64,000 nt of DNA, from positions 72,008 to 136,007 of the forward strand of contig NZ_VEIO01000006.1 of NCBI RefSeq assembly GCF_007680605.1, read 5' to 3'. Positions 35,109 through 42,548 of this stretch are shown in pieces. Under the pieces are notes generated by a model. That model saw only the letters and a program-made list of their open reading frames with translations. It did no database searches and was not told the DNA's origin. Positions within the stretch are counted from its first letter, which is position 1, and each line of letters starts with the position of its first letter. Origin of the DNA: Paenibacillus xylanexedens (GTDB lineage Bacteria > Bacillota > Bacilli > Paenibacillales > Paenibacillaceae). The position numbers and the translations under genes are program-made.

Positions 35109-35789
35109 ATGATCAGAACCGTGCTTCTGGTAGAAGACGAAAGCCGCATTCGTGAGATTGTGGCCGATTATTTTATAAAAGAACAATGGAATGTAATTGA
35201 AGCCGAGGATGGCGTGCAGGCGCTGGAACAACTAGCTTTACATGAGGTAGACCTGGTCATTCTGGATGTATTGATGCCTGAAATGGATGGATGGACATTA
35301 TGCGGGCATATTCGCTCCACTTCTACCGTACCTATTATCATGCTCACCGCTAAGTCTGAGGATGATGATAAGATCCACGGGTTCCAATTAGGTGTAGATG
35401 ATTATGTTACGAAGCCGTTCAGCCCCCGGGTTCTGGTTGCACGGGCGGACACGTTGATGAAACGAGTGGAAGGTGCGATGGGGCGAGAGCAGGGTTTGAT
35501 TCGCTTTGGCGATGTAACTCTCGACCCCTGGGCCAGACGTTTGGAGAGAAACGGGATTGAGCTGGATCTTGCGCCTAAAGAATATGATCTGCTACTCTAT
35601 CTGGCTCGCAATGCTGGCATTGTCTTATCCCGGGAAGCCATATTAAATCGGGTATGGGGATTCGATTTTGAAGGGGATTCCCGTGTGGTGGATACACATA
35701 TCAAAAAGCTTCGTAGCAAACTGGGCGATGAAGCGAAGTGCATTCGTACTGTGATTGGTACGGGGTATCGTTTTGAGGCAGAAGCATGA
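35109..35789 (+). CDS. OmpR/PhoB-type response regulator
   Basis: A 226-residue regulator. Receiver domain: LLVEDESR acidic pair, Asp in LVILDVLMPEMDG, IIMLTAKSEDDDK, and Lys in DDYVTKPFSPR. OmpR winged helix from about 130: LDLAPKEYDLLLYLARN, ILNRVWGFDFEGDSRVVD, HIKKLRSKLG, IRTVIGTGYRF. The start at 35109 follows AAGGAGAG; the long open frame upstream to 34977 is unlikely. It overlaps the kinase by four bases. Its operon continues into pssA, which suggests membrane or envelope control. Confidence 0.92.
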   Translation: MIRTVLLVEDESRIREIVADYFIKEQWNVIEAEDGVQALEQLALHEVDLVILDVLMPEMDGWTLCGHIRSTSTVPIIMLTAKSEDDDKIHGFQLGVDDYVTKPFSPRVLVARADTLMKRVEGAMGREQGLIRFGDVTLDPWARRLERNGIELDLAPKEYDLLLYLARNAGIVLSREAILNRVWGFDFEGDSRVVDTHIKKLRSKLGDEAKCIRTVIGTGYRFEAEA

Positions 35790-37549
35790 GAAGAAATGGC
35801 GTAACGATGAAGCTGTTTCTGGTCATGGCCGGATTTGTGGTCCTGCTGTATGGGACAACGGTGCTTGCCCAACTGATCTGGTTCCCCGATTTCTACCAGC
35901 ATCAGAAGGTTACCAGTATGAAAAAGAAACTGTCCAAGTTCGAACAGCAGTATTCGGCCAGTCGCTGGAGCGATTTGCAGCTTGCGAAGGAAACAGGCAG
36001 GTTCATGAGGCAAAATCAGTCCCATCTCGTCATTTTGACGAACACAGGCAAATTGGTGGATGATCCTTTTCACATCACGCTACTTCAGGAGGACGGCAAA
36101 CGTGTGAAGGTGTCCTTGTCACTATTCATTAATAGTGAAAATGCAGGCTGGATCAGGTCTCATCTCAAATTTGGACAAAAGCTGACTGTAAAAGGGCCCT
36201 CCAGCGTTGAGGAGAAGCCGGAACCTATGGTGTACCCATTTAAAATTCAGGATGGAGCTTCTGCTGCATGGGGCACAGAAACTTTTCAGGAATCACTGCT
36301 ACCCGTTCAGGAATGGACGGGGGTGCTAACGGAAGTTGTATTGCCTGACCTTGCTACGTGGAGTCAGAGGCAGGGGCTTCTCGTGCAGGCTCTCGAAAGT
36401 CGATTCCCCTTATCGTCAGACGATCAGCAGATGTTGTCTAACGGGAAGATGATTAATGAAGAGTGGATGGACAGCTGGAGTGGTGTTCGTAACGTCATTA
36501 CGATTGCTCCCGTGCACCGTGCCGGAGCGGAGCAACAGTTGATTTTCTCACTGACTTCACTACAGGAGATGAGAGAAGCCAACGAGGCAACACGTTTATT
36601 TTACGGATACTTTGGTATAGGCGCGTTTGTACTGATTCTTTTGCTCGCACTGTTATTGTCCCGAATTATAACCAAGCCATTGCTCGCTCTAAATCATGTG
36701 GCGAAGAAGATGTCTACGCTCGATTTTACGGTGAAGTCTCCGATTCGGCGTAAGGACGAGATCGGTAGTCTTTCCGAAAGTCTCAATGCCTTATCAGGCA
36801 CATTAGGTAAAACATTGGAGGAACTCAAGCAAGCCAATGACCAGATGCGTACCGATATGGAGATGAAGCAGCAGATTGAACAGCGTCAGCGCAAATTTTT
36901 TGCCGATGCCTCTCATGAACTCAAGACACCGATCAGCATTATTAAGGGATATTCCGAAGGTCTGAAAGACGGTGTCAGTGAAAACAAGCGGGAGCGCTAC
37001 ATTGAGGTCATTGTTGACGAAGCGATCAAGATGGAAACAATGGTTGAGGAAATGCTGGATTTGGTCAGACTTGAATCTGCCGCGATTCAATTAAATACCG
37101 GAGCGATTGCTTTGGCTGATATGATTGAAGATATTGCTGGGCGCCTTGGGCCTCAGTTGAAAGATAAAGGACTTGAAGTGGTGCTTGTATCGACTACGGA
37201 GCAGACCATTGAAGGAGATCGAAGCAAGCTTGAGCAAGTATTTTACAATATCATGATGAATGCTATACGTCACGCGGTTCCGCAAACCGATATAATGATT
37301 GAGATTAACAGACATGAAGGTTGTGTTCACGTTACAATCGAGAATAAAGGTGAACACATCGCGGAAGAGGAAAGGCAATATATATGGGAGAGGTTCTACC
37401 GTGTAGAGCGCTCGCGCAATCGTAAAATGGGAGGGACCGGGCTAGGCCTGGCCATTGCGAAACAGATCCTGGATCTGCACGGATGTGGTTATGGTGTGGA
37501 GAATACACCGGATGGCGTACGTTTTTATATTACATTTCCTAAAGCCTAG
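35786..37549 (+). CDS. Sensor histidine kinase with large extracellular domain
   Basis: A 587-residue kinase: span 1 at about 9-30, an extracellular domain of about 240 residues, span 2 at about 271-292, HAMP (about 293-345), HisKA with FFADASHELKTPISII (His near 376), and ATPase with NIMMNAIRHAV and GTGLGLAIAKQIL. The extracellular part shows no motif I know. It is coupled to the regulator by an ATGA overlap. pssA follows 21 bases later with its own AAAGGAAG, so the kinase and lipid genes may share a transcript. Confidence 0.9.
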   Translation: MRRNGVTMKLFLVMAGFVVLLYGTTVLAQLIWFPDFYQHQKVTSMKKKLSKFEQQYSASRWSDLQLAKETGRFMRQNQSHLVILTNTGKLVDDPFHITLLQEDGKRVKVSLSLFINSENAGWIRSHLKFGQKLTVKGPSSVEEKPEPMVYPFKIQDGASAAWGTETFQESLLPVQEWTGVLTEVVLPDLATWSQRQGLLVQALESRFPLSSDDQQMLSNGKMINEEWMDSWSGVRNVITIAPVHRAGAEQQLIFSLTSLQEMREANEATRLFYGYFGIGAFVLILLLALLLSRIITKPLLALNHVAKKMSTLDFTVKSPIRRKDEIGSLSESLNALSGTLGKTLEELKQANDQMRTDMEMKQQIEQRQRKFFADASHELKTPISIIKGYSEGLKDGVSENKRERYIEVIVDEAIKMETMVEEMLDLVRLESAAIQLNTGAIALADMIEDIAGRLGPQLKDKGLEVVLVSTTEQTIEGDRSKLEQVFYNIMMNAIRHAVPQTDIMIEINRHEGCVHVTIENKGEHIAEEERQYIWERFYRVERSRNRKMGGTGLGLAIAKQILDLHGCGYGVENTPDGVRFYITFPKA

Positions 37550-37570
37550 TATGAAAGGAAGTTAAATTTT

Positions 37571-38116
37571 ATGAAGTCTTTACCATCCATTTTAACCTTG
37601 GGGAATTTAAGTTCGGGGATGCTTGCGGTCATTATGGCGATTCATGGGGAGTTTGCCTTGGCTGTGACGATGATATGGGTAGCGATGTTCTTTGATTTAT
37701 TTGATGGTTATGCAGCACGCAAGCTTCATTGCGAAGGGGAATTTGGCAAGGCGCTGGATTCACTCGCTGATGTGGTTTCCTTCGGTACAGCGCCTGTGCT
37801 GATCCTTTACCTGAATTCGATGACAGAAGTGGGTATGCTCGGTATGGCATTGACGGCCCTGTTCCCGGTGTGCGGAGCACTTCGTCTTGCGCGTTACAAC
37901 TGCCAGAAAACACCGGTTAGCGGTTTTGTCGGCATGCCGATTACCTTTGCAGGTGGACTGATGTCCTTCTTCGCTCTATGGAGCCCTTATTTTAATCATG
38001 CTGTAGCATATCTTGTAATTGTGGTATTATCCGGTCTCATGGTTAGTCAAATCCGTTTCCCTTCATTGAAGCAAATACTGCCCTCTCATGAGAAGGATAT
38101 TGTGGAACCGAAATAA
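37571..38116 (+). CDS. pssA: CDP-diacylglycerol--serine O-phosphatidyltransferase
   Basis: A 181-residue membrane enzyme that joins serine to CDP-diacylglycerol, giving phosphatidylserine, the precursor of phosphatidylethanolamine. The CDP-alcohol phosphotransferase motif D-G-x2-A-R-x8-G-x3-D-x3-D is complete from DGYAARK (near residue 42) through GKALDSLADVVSFG. There are about six spans. In B. subtilis pssA is followed by a DedA-type gene and psd. Here a DedA gene follows 15 bases later, but psd does not, so decarboxylase must be encoded elsewhere. Confidence 0.92.
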   Translation: MKSLPSILTLGNLSSGMLAVIMAIHGEFALAVTMIWVAMFFDLFDGYAARKLHCEGEFGKALDSLADVVSFGTAPVLILYLNSMTEVGMLGMALTALFPVCGALRLARYNCQKTPVSGFVGMPITFAGGLMSFFALWSPYFNHAVAYLVIVVLSGLMVSQIRFPSLKQILPSHEKDIVEPK

Positions 38117-38131
38117 GGAGCGAGTCAAGTT

Positions 38132-38617
38132 ATGGAATTTGCTAAAGAAATTATTAGTCAATATGGGTATTTCGCAATATATGGTTTACTCGCTCTTGGT
38201 GTTATTGGGCTACCCATTCCGGATGAGGTGTTGATGACCTTTGTCGGTTATCTCGCCTCGATATCCGTTCTGGATTATTCCGCATCCATCGCTGTTTGCT
38301 TTGGCGGTGCGTTTACGGGAGGCATACTGAGTTATACGATTGGCCGAAAAGCCGGCAGGCCCCTGTTTGACAAGTACGGTAAATGGATTGGGGTAAATGC
38401 CAAGCGATTTAGCAGGGTAGAAACGTGGTTTCTCAAATATGGGTCCTGGTCCGTTATTGTGGGTTACTTCATCCCAGGCGTGCGGAATCTGATGTGCTGT
38501 TTCTCCGGCATGAGCCGCATGAGGATGGGGAGATATGCTGTTATTTCTGGAATCGGTGCATTTGTTTGGTGCGTTGTGTTTATCTCGATTGGTTTCTATG
38601 TAGGTGTGTTAACCTAG
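38132..38617 (+). CDS. DedA family membrane protein
   Basis: A 161-residue polytopic protein of the DedA/SNARE-associated family: AIYGLLALGVIGLPIPDEVLM at the start with the acidic residue in the re-entrant loop, GGILSYTIGRKAGRP, and GYFIPGVRNLMCCFSG with the conserved Arg of the F-x-R/PGVR motif. Members move lipids such as undecaprenyl phosphate or phosphatidylethanolamine across the membrane. It is next to pssA, as ybfM is in B. subtilis, so a role with phospholipid is attractive. It is somewhat shorter than usual (about 200). Confidence 0.88.
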   Translation: MEFAKEIISQYGYFAIYGLLALGVIGLPIPDEVLMTFVGYLASISVLDYSASIAVCFGGAFTGGILSYTIGRKAGRPLFDKYGKWIGVNAKRFSRVETWFLKYGSWSVIVGYFIPGVRNLMCCFSGMSRMRMGRYAVISGIGAFVWCVVFISIGFYVGVLT

Positions 38618-38639
38618 ATGGTAGATGGACAAGCCTGAT

Positions 38640-38800
38640 AGCAGAGGGAGAGACGGGCTACTGAAAGGGCACTTAGCAACAGTGGAGCCCCTGAGGGGGT
38701 ACGCCGCGGCAACAACAAACGGTTGGGAAGCGATCCAGCAAAACTTATAAATACAACTTAGAATGGAAGACCTCTTCGTGTGTAAGGTGGTCTTTTTTTG
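38640..38800 (+). ncRNA. GC-rich structured tail ending in a terminator
   Basis: After the DedA stop comes a GC-rich stretch with several small stems: GGGC/GCCC bracketing ACT/AGT, CCCC-TGA-GGGG, and GCCGCGGC. It ends in an intrinsic terminator (AAGACCTCTT 38767-38776 with AAGGTGGTCTT 38784-38794, then TTTTTTT). It could be a structured 3' end or a small RNA. It matches no family I know. The terminator is secure; the ncRNA call is not. Confidence 0.3.
38767..38800 (+). terminator. Intrinsic terminator of the pssA-DedA unit
   Basis: AAGACC plus TCTT (38767-38776) pairs with AAGG plus GGTCTT (38784-38794), with one bulged T, followed by seven T. Confidence 0.8.
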
Positions 38801-38820
38801 TTGTTACTATTCGAGATAAC

Positions 38821-38855
38821 CAACCCAACCCAACCCAACCCAACCCAACCCAACC
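38821..38855. repeat. Seven perfect copies of CAACC (telomere-like pentamer)
   Basis: The 5-bp unit CAACC repeats seven times without error. The minus strand therefore reads as GGGTT repeats, with six runs of three G, which can fold into a G-quadruplex. It lies 21 bases after the terminator of the DedA gene, in a gene-free stretch. Confidence 0.95.
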
Positions 38856-39068
38856 CCTTACTTTAACAACTAAGGAGCCAGTCTGTTTTGCACATGGCAC
38901 ACATCTGATGACATCATTAATATAAAGGTGGAAACCAGAAACAGAACATAAACGTAATACGGCAGAAAGTTGAAGTCTCCATTAGAAATCACAATTAGAA
39001 GTCCCCATTTAGAAGTTTCTAAAAACCTGCTAAAGTAGAGCCAATGAGATATAACACTCTTCCTGAAA

Positions 39069-39270
39069 ATTCTAACGATCACAGTGGAGCTTATTTGCAT
39101 GATTTTGAGTTGTTTGAAATTCTAACGATCACCAGGGAGCTTATTTCAGCAAAAACACGTAAAATATACCTGTTTCCACACCAAATGATCGAAATAAGCT
39201 CTCCTGAGATCGTTAGAAAATAAAAAGGTAAGATATACGACAGATAGCGTCTCTGGTGATCGTTAGAAAA
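39069..39270. repeat. Four copies of a 28-bp intergenic element, two direct and two inverted
   Basis: Copies A (39069-39096) and B (39119-39146) read TTCTAACGATC, six variable bases, then GAGCTTATTT. Copies C (39191-39218) and D (39243-39270) are in the opposite orientation. B and C can form a 27-bp stem with about four central mismatches. No ORF of quality runs through them. The pattern suits a small mobile palindromic repeat or a binding-site cluster. Confidence 0.85.
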
Positions 39271-39625
39271 TTTCTGCTCATAGTTTCGCGCAAGACTACG
39301 GGCCGTTCCATCATCCACAGCAAAAAAAACGTTGAAACGATGTGTAGCTATCAGGGATGATGACTAACTGAGCCGCAATGGAATCATATTTAGATATGTA
39401 GATGTGTAAAGCAGGATATATAGAGCATTAATATCTCAGCACATTGCTAAGAAACGTTCACACATAATGTGACACATCTGAGACACATCTAACATGACAC
39501 AGGGGAGACTCATTCACTCATAAATTAGCCGCGAGTAAGTAATCATTAACAAAAACCTAGATACTCGATGCCAATCCACCTACCAGCTACTACGGATCAA
39601 ATGCAATCGTTACACTACGGAAAAA
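39271..39625. other. Gene-free stretch between repeat clusters
   Basis: AT-rich DNA with short direct repeats such as GACACATCT. I see no ORF with a ribosome site, no promoter pair and no stable hairpin that stands out. Confidence 0.4.
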
Positions 39626-39739
39626 CGTGTGCCCAGCACGCCCAGCACCGCATTAAGGAACAACGTGTGCCAAGCACGCCCAGCACCGCATCAAGGAACA
39701 ACGTGTGCCAACCCCGCCCAACCCCGCACCCTAACAACG
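39626..39739. repeat. Three tandem 38-bp repeats
   Basis: The unit starts CGTGTGCC and contains CCCAGCACCGCAT followed by AAGGAACAA. Copies begin at 39626, 39664 and 39702; the first two differ at two positions and the third has diverged. Thirty-eight is not a multiple of three, so it is not a coding repeat, and the absence of unique spacers rules out a CRISPR. Confidence 0.85.
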
Positions 39740-39866
39740 TTGGCCATATGTGTCTAACCGCTATGCCACGAAGTCACGTTCACTATATATGTGATACGCT
39801 AACAGTTCATCTTTGAGCTTCATCCGCCCAGCCGAGCCACATCCGAGCTATCCGCACACCACCCGT

Positions 39867-40529
39867 TTACATTCGTAGAGCATAAGTTCGATACCGCTGA
39901 ATGCCGCTCGCAACATATATAATTTCTTGATCTAACAGGCTGCGGAGGACTCTTCTCGTATGTGCGTCAGAGATTCGCAGATGTGTTGCCAATTCCAAAG
40001 GGGTAAACGGCCGGATTATACGTCTCGCATACCGCACGGCCTCAGCATCCAACCAGTTGAGGGCTGCAGGCGCATCTGAAGCCATAAATTTTCCCATAAA
40101 TGCTAGCACCAGTTGCTGACACTGTTTTGGTTCATCTTTAATGGAGAGGTAGGCAATCGGCAGGAAAAGCCAGTCTTCCAATGTTAGGAGACATTGTCGC
40201 CAGCATAGATCTTTGAAACGTCTCACATCAAGATCACGAGCATGAGGCCCATAACCCTGAATCTCAATACCGCCTTTCACACCGTTCCCTGGTAAGTAGG
40301 CAAGATCCAGATAACGATAACCGTTGTGAAAATCTCGAACTTCCCACTCGGGATGCAAATGGTTAAAATTTTTCATGACGGGAAACCAGACGGAGCGCAA
40401 AAATTCCAATGTACCATGTTCAAGCCCATGTTCAATCCGTGATCGAACGCGGGGGTTGGTTTCTTTTGTGAGCAGAGTTCTCATCCATTCTTCATATGCT
40501 TCATCAAAGTTTTGGATTATTGTACTCAT
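39867..40529 (-). CDS. Predicted PD-(D/E)XK-like fold fused to winged helix
   Basis: A 220-residue protein. Residues about 60-145 look like the DUF559/Vsr-type nuclease fold: RYLDLAYLPGNG, then GGIEIQGYGPHARD (acidic residue plus E-x-Q in place of E-x-K), then RRFKDLCWRQCLLTLEDW and a strand FLPIAYLSI. Residues about 165-220 form a winged helix (TPLELATHLRISDAHTRRVL, then SLLDQEIIYVASGIQRYRTY). The two parts suggest DNA binding with cleavage or a lapsed nuclease. The ATG at 40529 overlaps the TGA of a two-codon ORF (ATG at 40534) that has the best ribosome site. The family call is by eye. Confidence 0.55.
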   Translation of the reverse strand: MSTIIQNFDEAYEEWMRTLLTKETNPRVRSRIEHGLEHGTLEFLRSVWFPVMKNFNHLHPEWEVRDFHNGYRYLDLAYLPGNGVKGGIEIQGYGPHARDLDVRRFKDLCWRQCLLTLEDWLFLPIAYLSIKDEPKQCQQLVLAFMGKFMASDAPAALNWLDAEAVRYARRIIRPFTPLELATHLRISDAHTRRVLRSLLDQEIIYVASGIQRYRTYALRM

Positions 40530-40572
40530 GGCATGATAACCTCCTAAGATAAGTTAGTGGAAAAATGTAAAA

Positions 40573-40636
40573 AGCCGCTTTACCCAATCTTTCCTGCCTC
40601 CATAATTGGAAGGTTGGAAAAATGGACAAAGCGGCG
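40573..40636 (-). terminator. Strong hairpin with T-run before the 40529 gene
   Basis: GCCGCTTT and AAAGCGGC at the two ends (outer stem), with AATCTTTCC/GGAAGGTT inside, followed on the minus strand by TTTTTTACATTTTT. It ends about 25 bases before the ribosome site of the 40529 gene. It may be the distal terminator of the antiporter gene or an attenuator of the nuclease-like gene. Confidence 0.65.
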
Positions 40637-40975
40637 TGTGCTTCACGACCGATTAATTCATATCTATTTACTAACATCTATAGCTACTTTTTCTACAATA
40701 ATTCCAAGTATAACCTAGACCCGGTTTTGATGCTACTCCCGCTTACCTCCAGCGCCTACTGGTTGTGTAGTTTAATTTCATGAAGATTTTACAACGAAAG
40801 TATGAGTGAGTTCTAAAGAGTGAGTTAAGAGTGAGTTCATTATGGTAAGGATCTCTTGGGCTTAACACAGAAGTACCACTTTTACTATGAGTAAGTTTAT
40901 GTCGGATTGGATGAACAACCAAGTCGTTTAACCGTTTCTGCTAAAAGAGAGCAACGCTTCCACGTACCATTCACC
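40637..40975. other. Gene-free stretch with GAGTGAGTT direct repeats
   Basis: GAGTGAGTT occurs three times in close order (40804-40812, 40818-40826, 40829-40837). I found no credible ORF. The minus strand near 40680-40760 has GC-rich segments that could be a leader for the 40529 gene, but no riboswitch core I can name. Confidence 0.45.
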
Positions 40976-42166
40976 TTACCCGTTCAGATGAGAATCCTCA
41001 ATCCCTTGTTCCACACGTTGCTCACCTTTTTTACGGGCAAACGTGATTTTGAGCAGTGGAGGTGTGACCAGTGTTGTGACGATGACCATAATGACAACGC
41101 TGGTAAAATATTCGGCATCCAGTAAGCCTGATGCAAGTCCCGTCGAGGCAATGATGAGCGCAACTTCGCCTCTGGAAATCATGCCCGCCCCGATAGCAAT
41201 CGAAGAAGAACGATCAAAACCGGTCAACCGGGCTCCGGCACCGCCTCCGAGAAGCTTGGTGACAATGGCAACGATGCTAATGACGATGATCAGGCCAAGC
41301 TGTGACCCAACGCCCTCAAAGGTTACATTCAGTCCAATACTAACGAAGAAAACAGGCACAAATATACTGTAGGCGATCGGTTCCACCTTTTGCTCCACTT
41401 CATGCTTGAATCCCGTTTGGGAAATCGCAATCCCTGCCGCAAATGCACCGATAATCCCTGCGACGCCCATCCATTCTGCGAAGTAGGAGAAACCAAAGCA
41501 GATAATCAACCCTGCTGTAATCACTGTTTCTGTCACACGTAACGGAGCCATCCATTTCATAATTCGTGGTACAAGCAGCCAGCTTGCCGCAATAATAATA
41601 ACGAAGAACAATAGCTTTTTACCGATAAGCCAGCCAATGGAGACATCTCCGCCACCTGTTCCAAGTACACTCATCATGACAGCAAGCAGTACAACGACGA
41701 GCACATCATCGACTACCGCTGCCCCCAGAATGGTGGTACCCTCACGCGAACCAAGCTGGTTCATATCCTTCAACGTTTGTACGGAAATACTAACGGAGGT
41801 CGCACAGAATAACAAGCCAAAAAACAGTGCGTGTGTCTGCGACATCCCAAAAGCTATTGCCGAACCGTATCCTCCGATAAAAGGTAAAATAACCCCGCCC
41901 ACCGCCACGGCGAAAGCGGCCTTCCAGTTTTTCTTTAATTGCTCCAGGTCGGTTTCCAGACCGGCGATAAACATAAGCAGTAATACCCCGATCTCGGCCA
42001 TATAATGCACAAAATCACTTTTATCCACCCAGCCCAGTAGAGCAGGTCCAATGACAACACCCACAATAAGTTTACCCAGCACCGATGGCTGACCTAACCG
42101 AACGGAGAGATCACCGGCAAGTTTGGTGAAGATCAAAATAAGGGCAAGCACTAAAATAAATTCCAC
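40976..42166 (-). CDS. CPA2-type cation:proton antiporter
   Basis: A 396-residue membrane protein with about 12-13 spans, of the KefB/NapA (CPA2) family that exchanges Na+ or K+ for protons. It opens with LALILIFTKLAGDLSVRLGQPSVLGKL and has GPALLGWVD, GLETDLEQLKKN, GAAVVDDVLVVVLL (the paired Asp of the ion site) and GMISRGEVALI near the end. There is no TrkA/RCK domain, so regulation would need a separate subunit or act at the RNA level. A leader with a terminator and competing hairpin precedes it. The start at 42166 follows GAGAGGAG. Confidence 0.9.
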   Translation of the reverse strand: MEFILVLALILIFTKLAGDLSVRLGQPSVLGKLIVGVVIGPALLGWVDKSDFVHYMAEIGVLLLMFIAGLETDLEQLKKNWKAAFAVAVGGVILPFIGGYGSAIAFGMSQTHALFFGLLFCATSVSISVQTLKDMNQLGSREGTTILGAAVVDDVLVVVLLAVMMSVLGTGGGDVSIGWLIGKKLLFFVIIIAASWLLVPRIMKWMAPLRVTETVITAGLIICFGFSYFAEWMGVAGIIGAFAAGIAISQTGFKHEVEQKVEPIAYSIFVPVFFVSIGLNVTFEGVGSQLGLIIVISIVAIVTKLLGGGAGARLTGFDRSSSIAIGAGMISRGEVALIIASTGLASGLLDAEYFTSVVIMVIVTTLVTPPLLKITFARKKGEQRVEQGIEDSHLNG

Positions 42167-42253
42167 GAATGGTTTCTCCTCTCTGATCGCGCAATCTTAG
42201 AATATCCTTTCCAAGGGAAAACATCTCTGTTCCACCCGGCCTGAACAAAAAAA

Positions 42254-42324
42254 GGCACGGAACAACGATAACAAGTTACCGTTCCATGCCTGTAAAAGAC
42301 AAAGAGGGGCCCTTGGTGACAGGC
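42254..42324 (-). promoter_or_regulatory. Leader attenuator with mutually exclusive hairpins
   Basis: Read on the minus strand: GCCTGT (42324-42319) pairs with ACAGGC (42293-42288) around an inner CAAGGG/TCTTTG stem. The terminator (GGCATGGAAC from 42290 to 42281, with GTTCCGTGCC at 42263-42254, then TTTTTTT) reuses the last bases of that stem. Only one of the two can form. This is the layout of a riboswitch or protein-controlled attenuator. The ligand and class are unknown. Confidence 0.65.
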
Positions 42325-42361
42325 TCCTCCATGATCGACGCGTATGTGATTAAGTGCATTA

Positions 42362-42390
42362 ATTATACCACATTTGAGGACTTGGGTAAA
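42362..42390 (-). promoter_or_regulatory. Promoter of the antiporter leader
   Basis: On the minus strand, -35 TTTACC (42390-42385), a 17-base spacer, and -10 TATAAT (42367-42362) preceded by TGTGG. Transcription would start near 42354, giving a leader of about 190 bases that contains the hairpins. Confidence 0.6.
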
Positions 42391-42548
42391 ATAGTACCCT
42401 CACGAAGAGGCATGAAAATAGCCTAAAACGGGCATTTATACGTAAGGACAGCCTGTTTTTGTTCAGAGTGTTGTCACTTAACAGCCCTGATTTACCGAGA
42501 TATAATGATATAGAACACAGAAAGTTAGGATATGAGGAGGACTTTGCA

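Noticed and set aside
38640..38760. Glycine riboswitch or T-box
   Set aside because: Short look-alikes exist, but CTCTCAGG and the GGGTGG-x-ACC core are missing and no gene follows on that strand.
38870..39318. Two overlapping minus-strand ORFs in the repeat region
   Set aside because: They run through the 28-bp repeats, have no ribosome site and show no domain.
39626..39739. CRISPR array
   Set aside because: The 38-bp units abut with no unique spacers between them, and no cas gene is near.
39568..39816. 82-codon ORF through the 38-bp repeats
   Set aside because: The repeat length is not a multiple of three, so the copies are read in different frames; no ribosome site.
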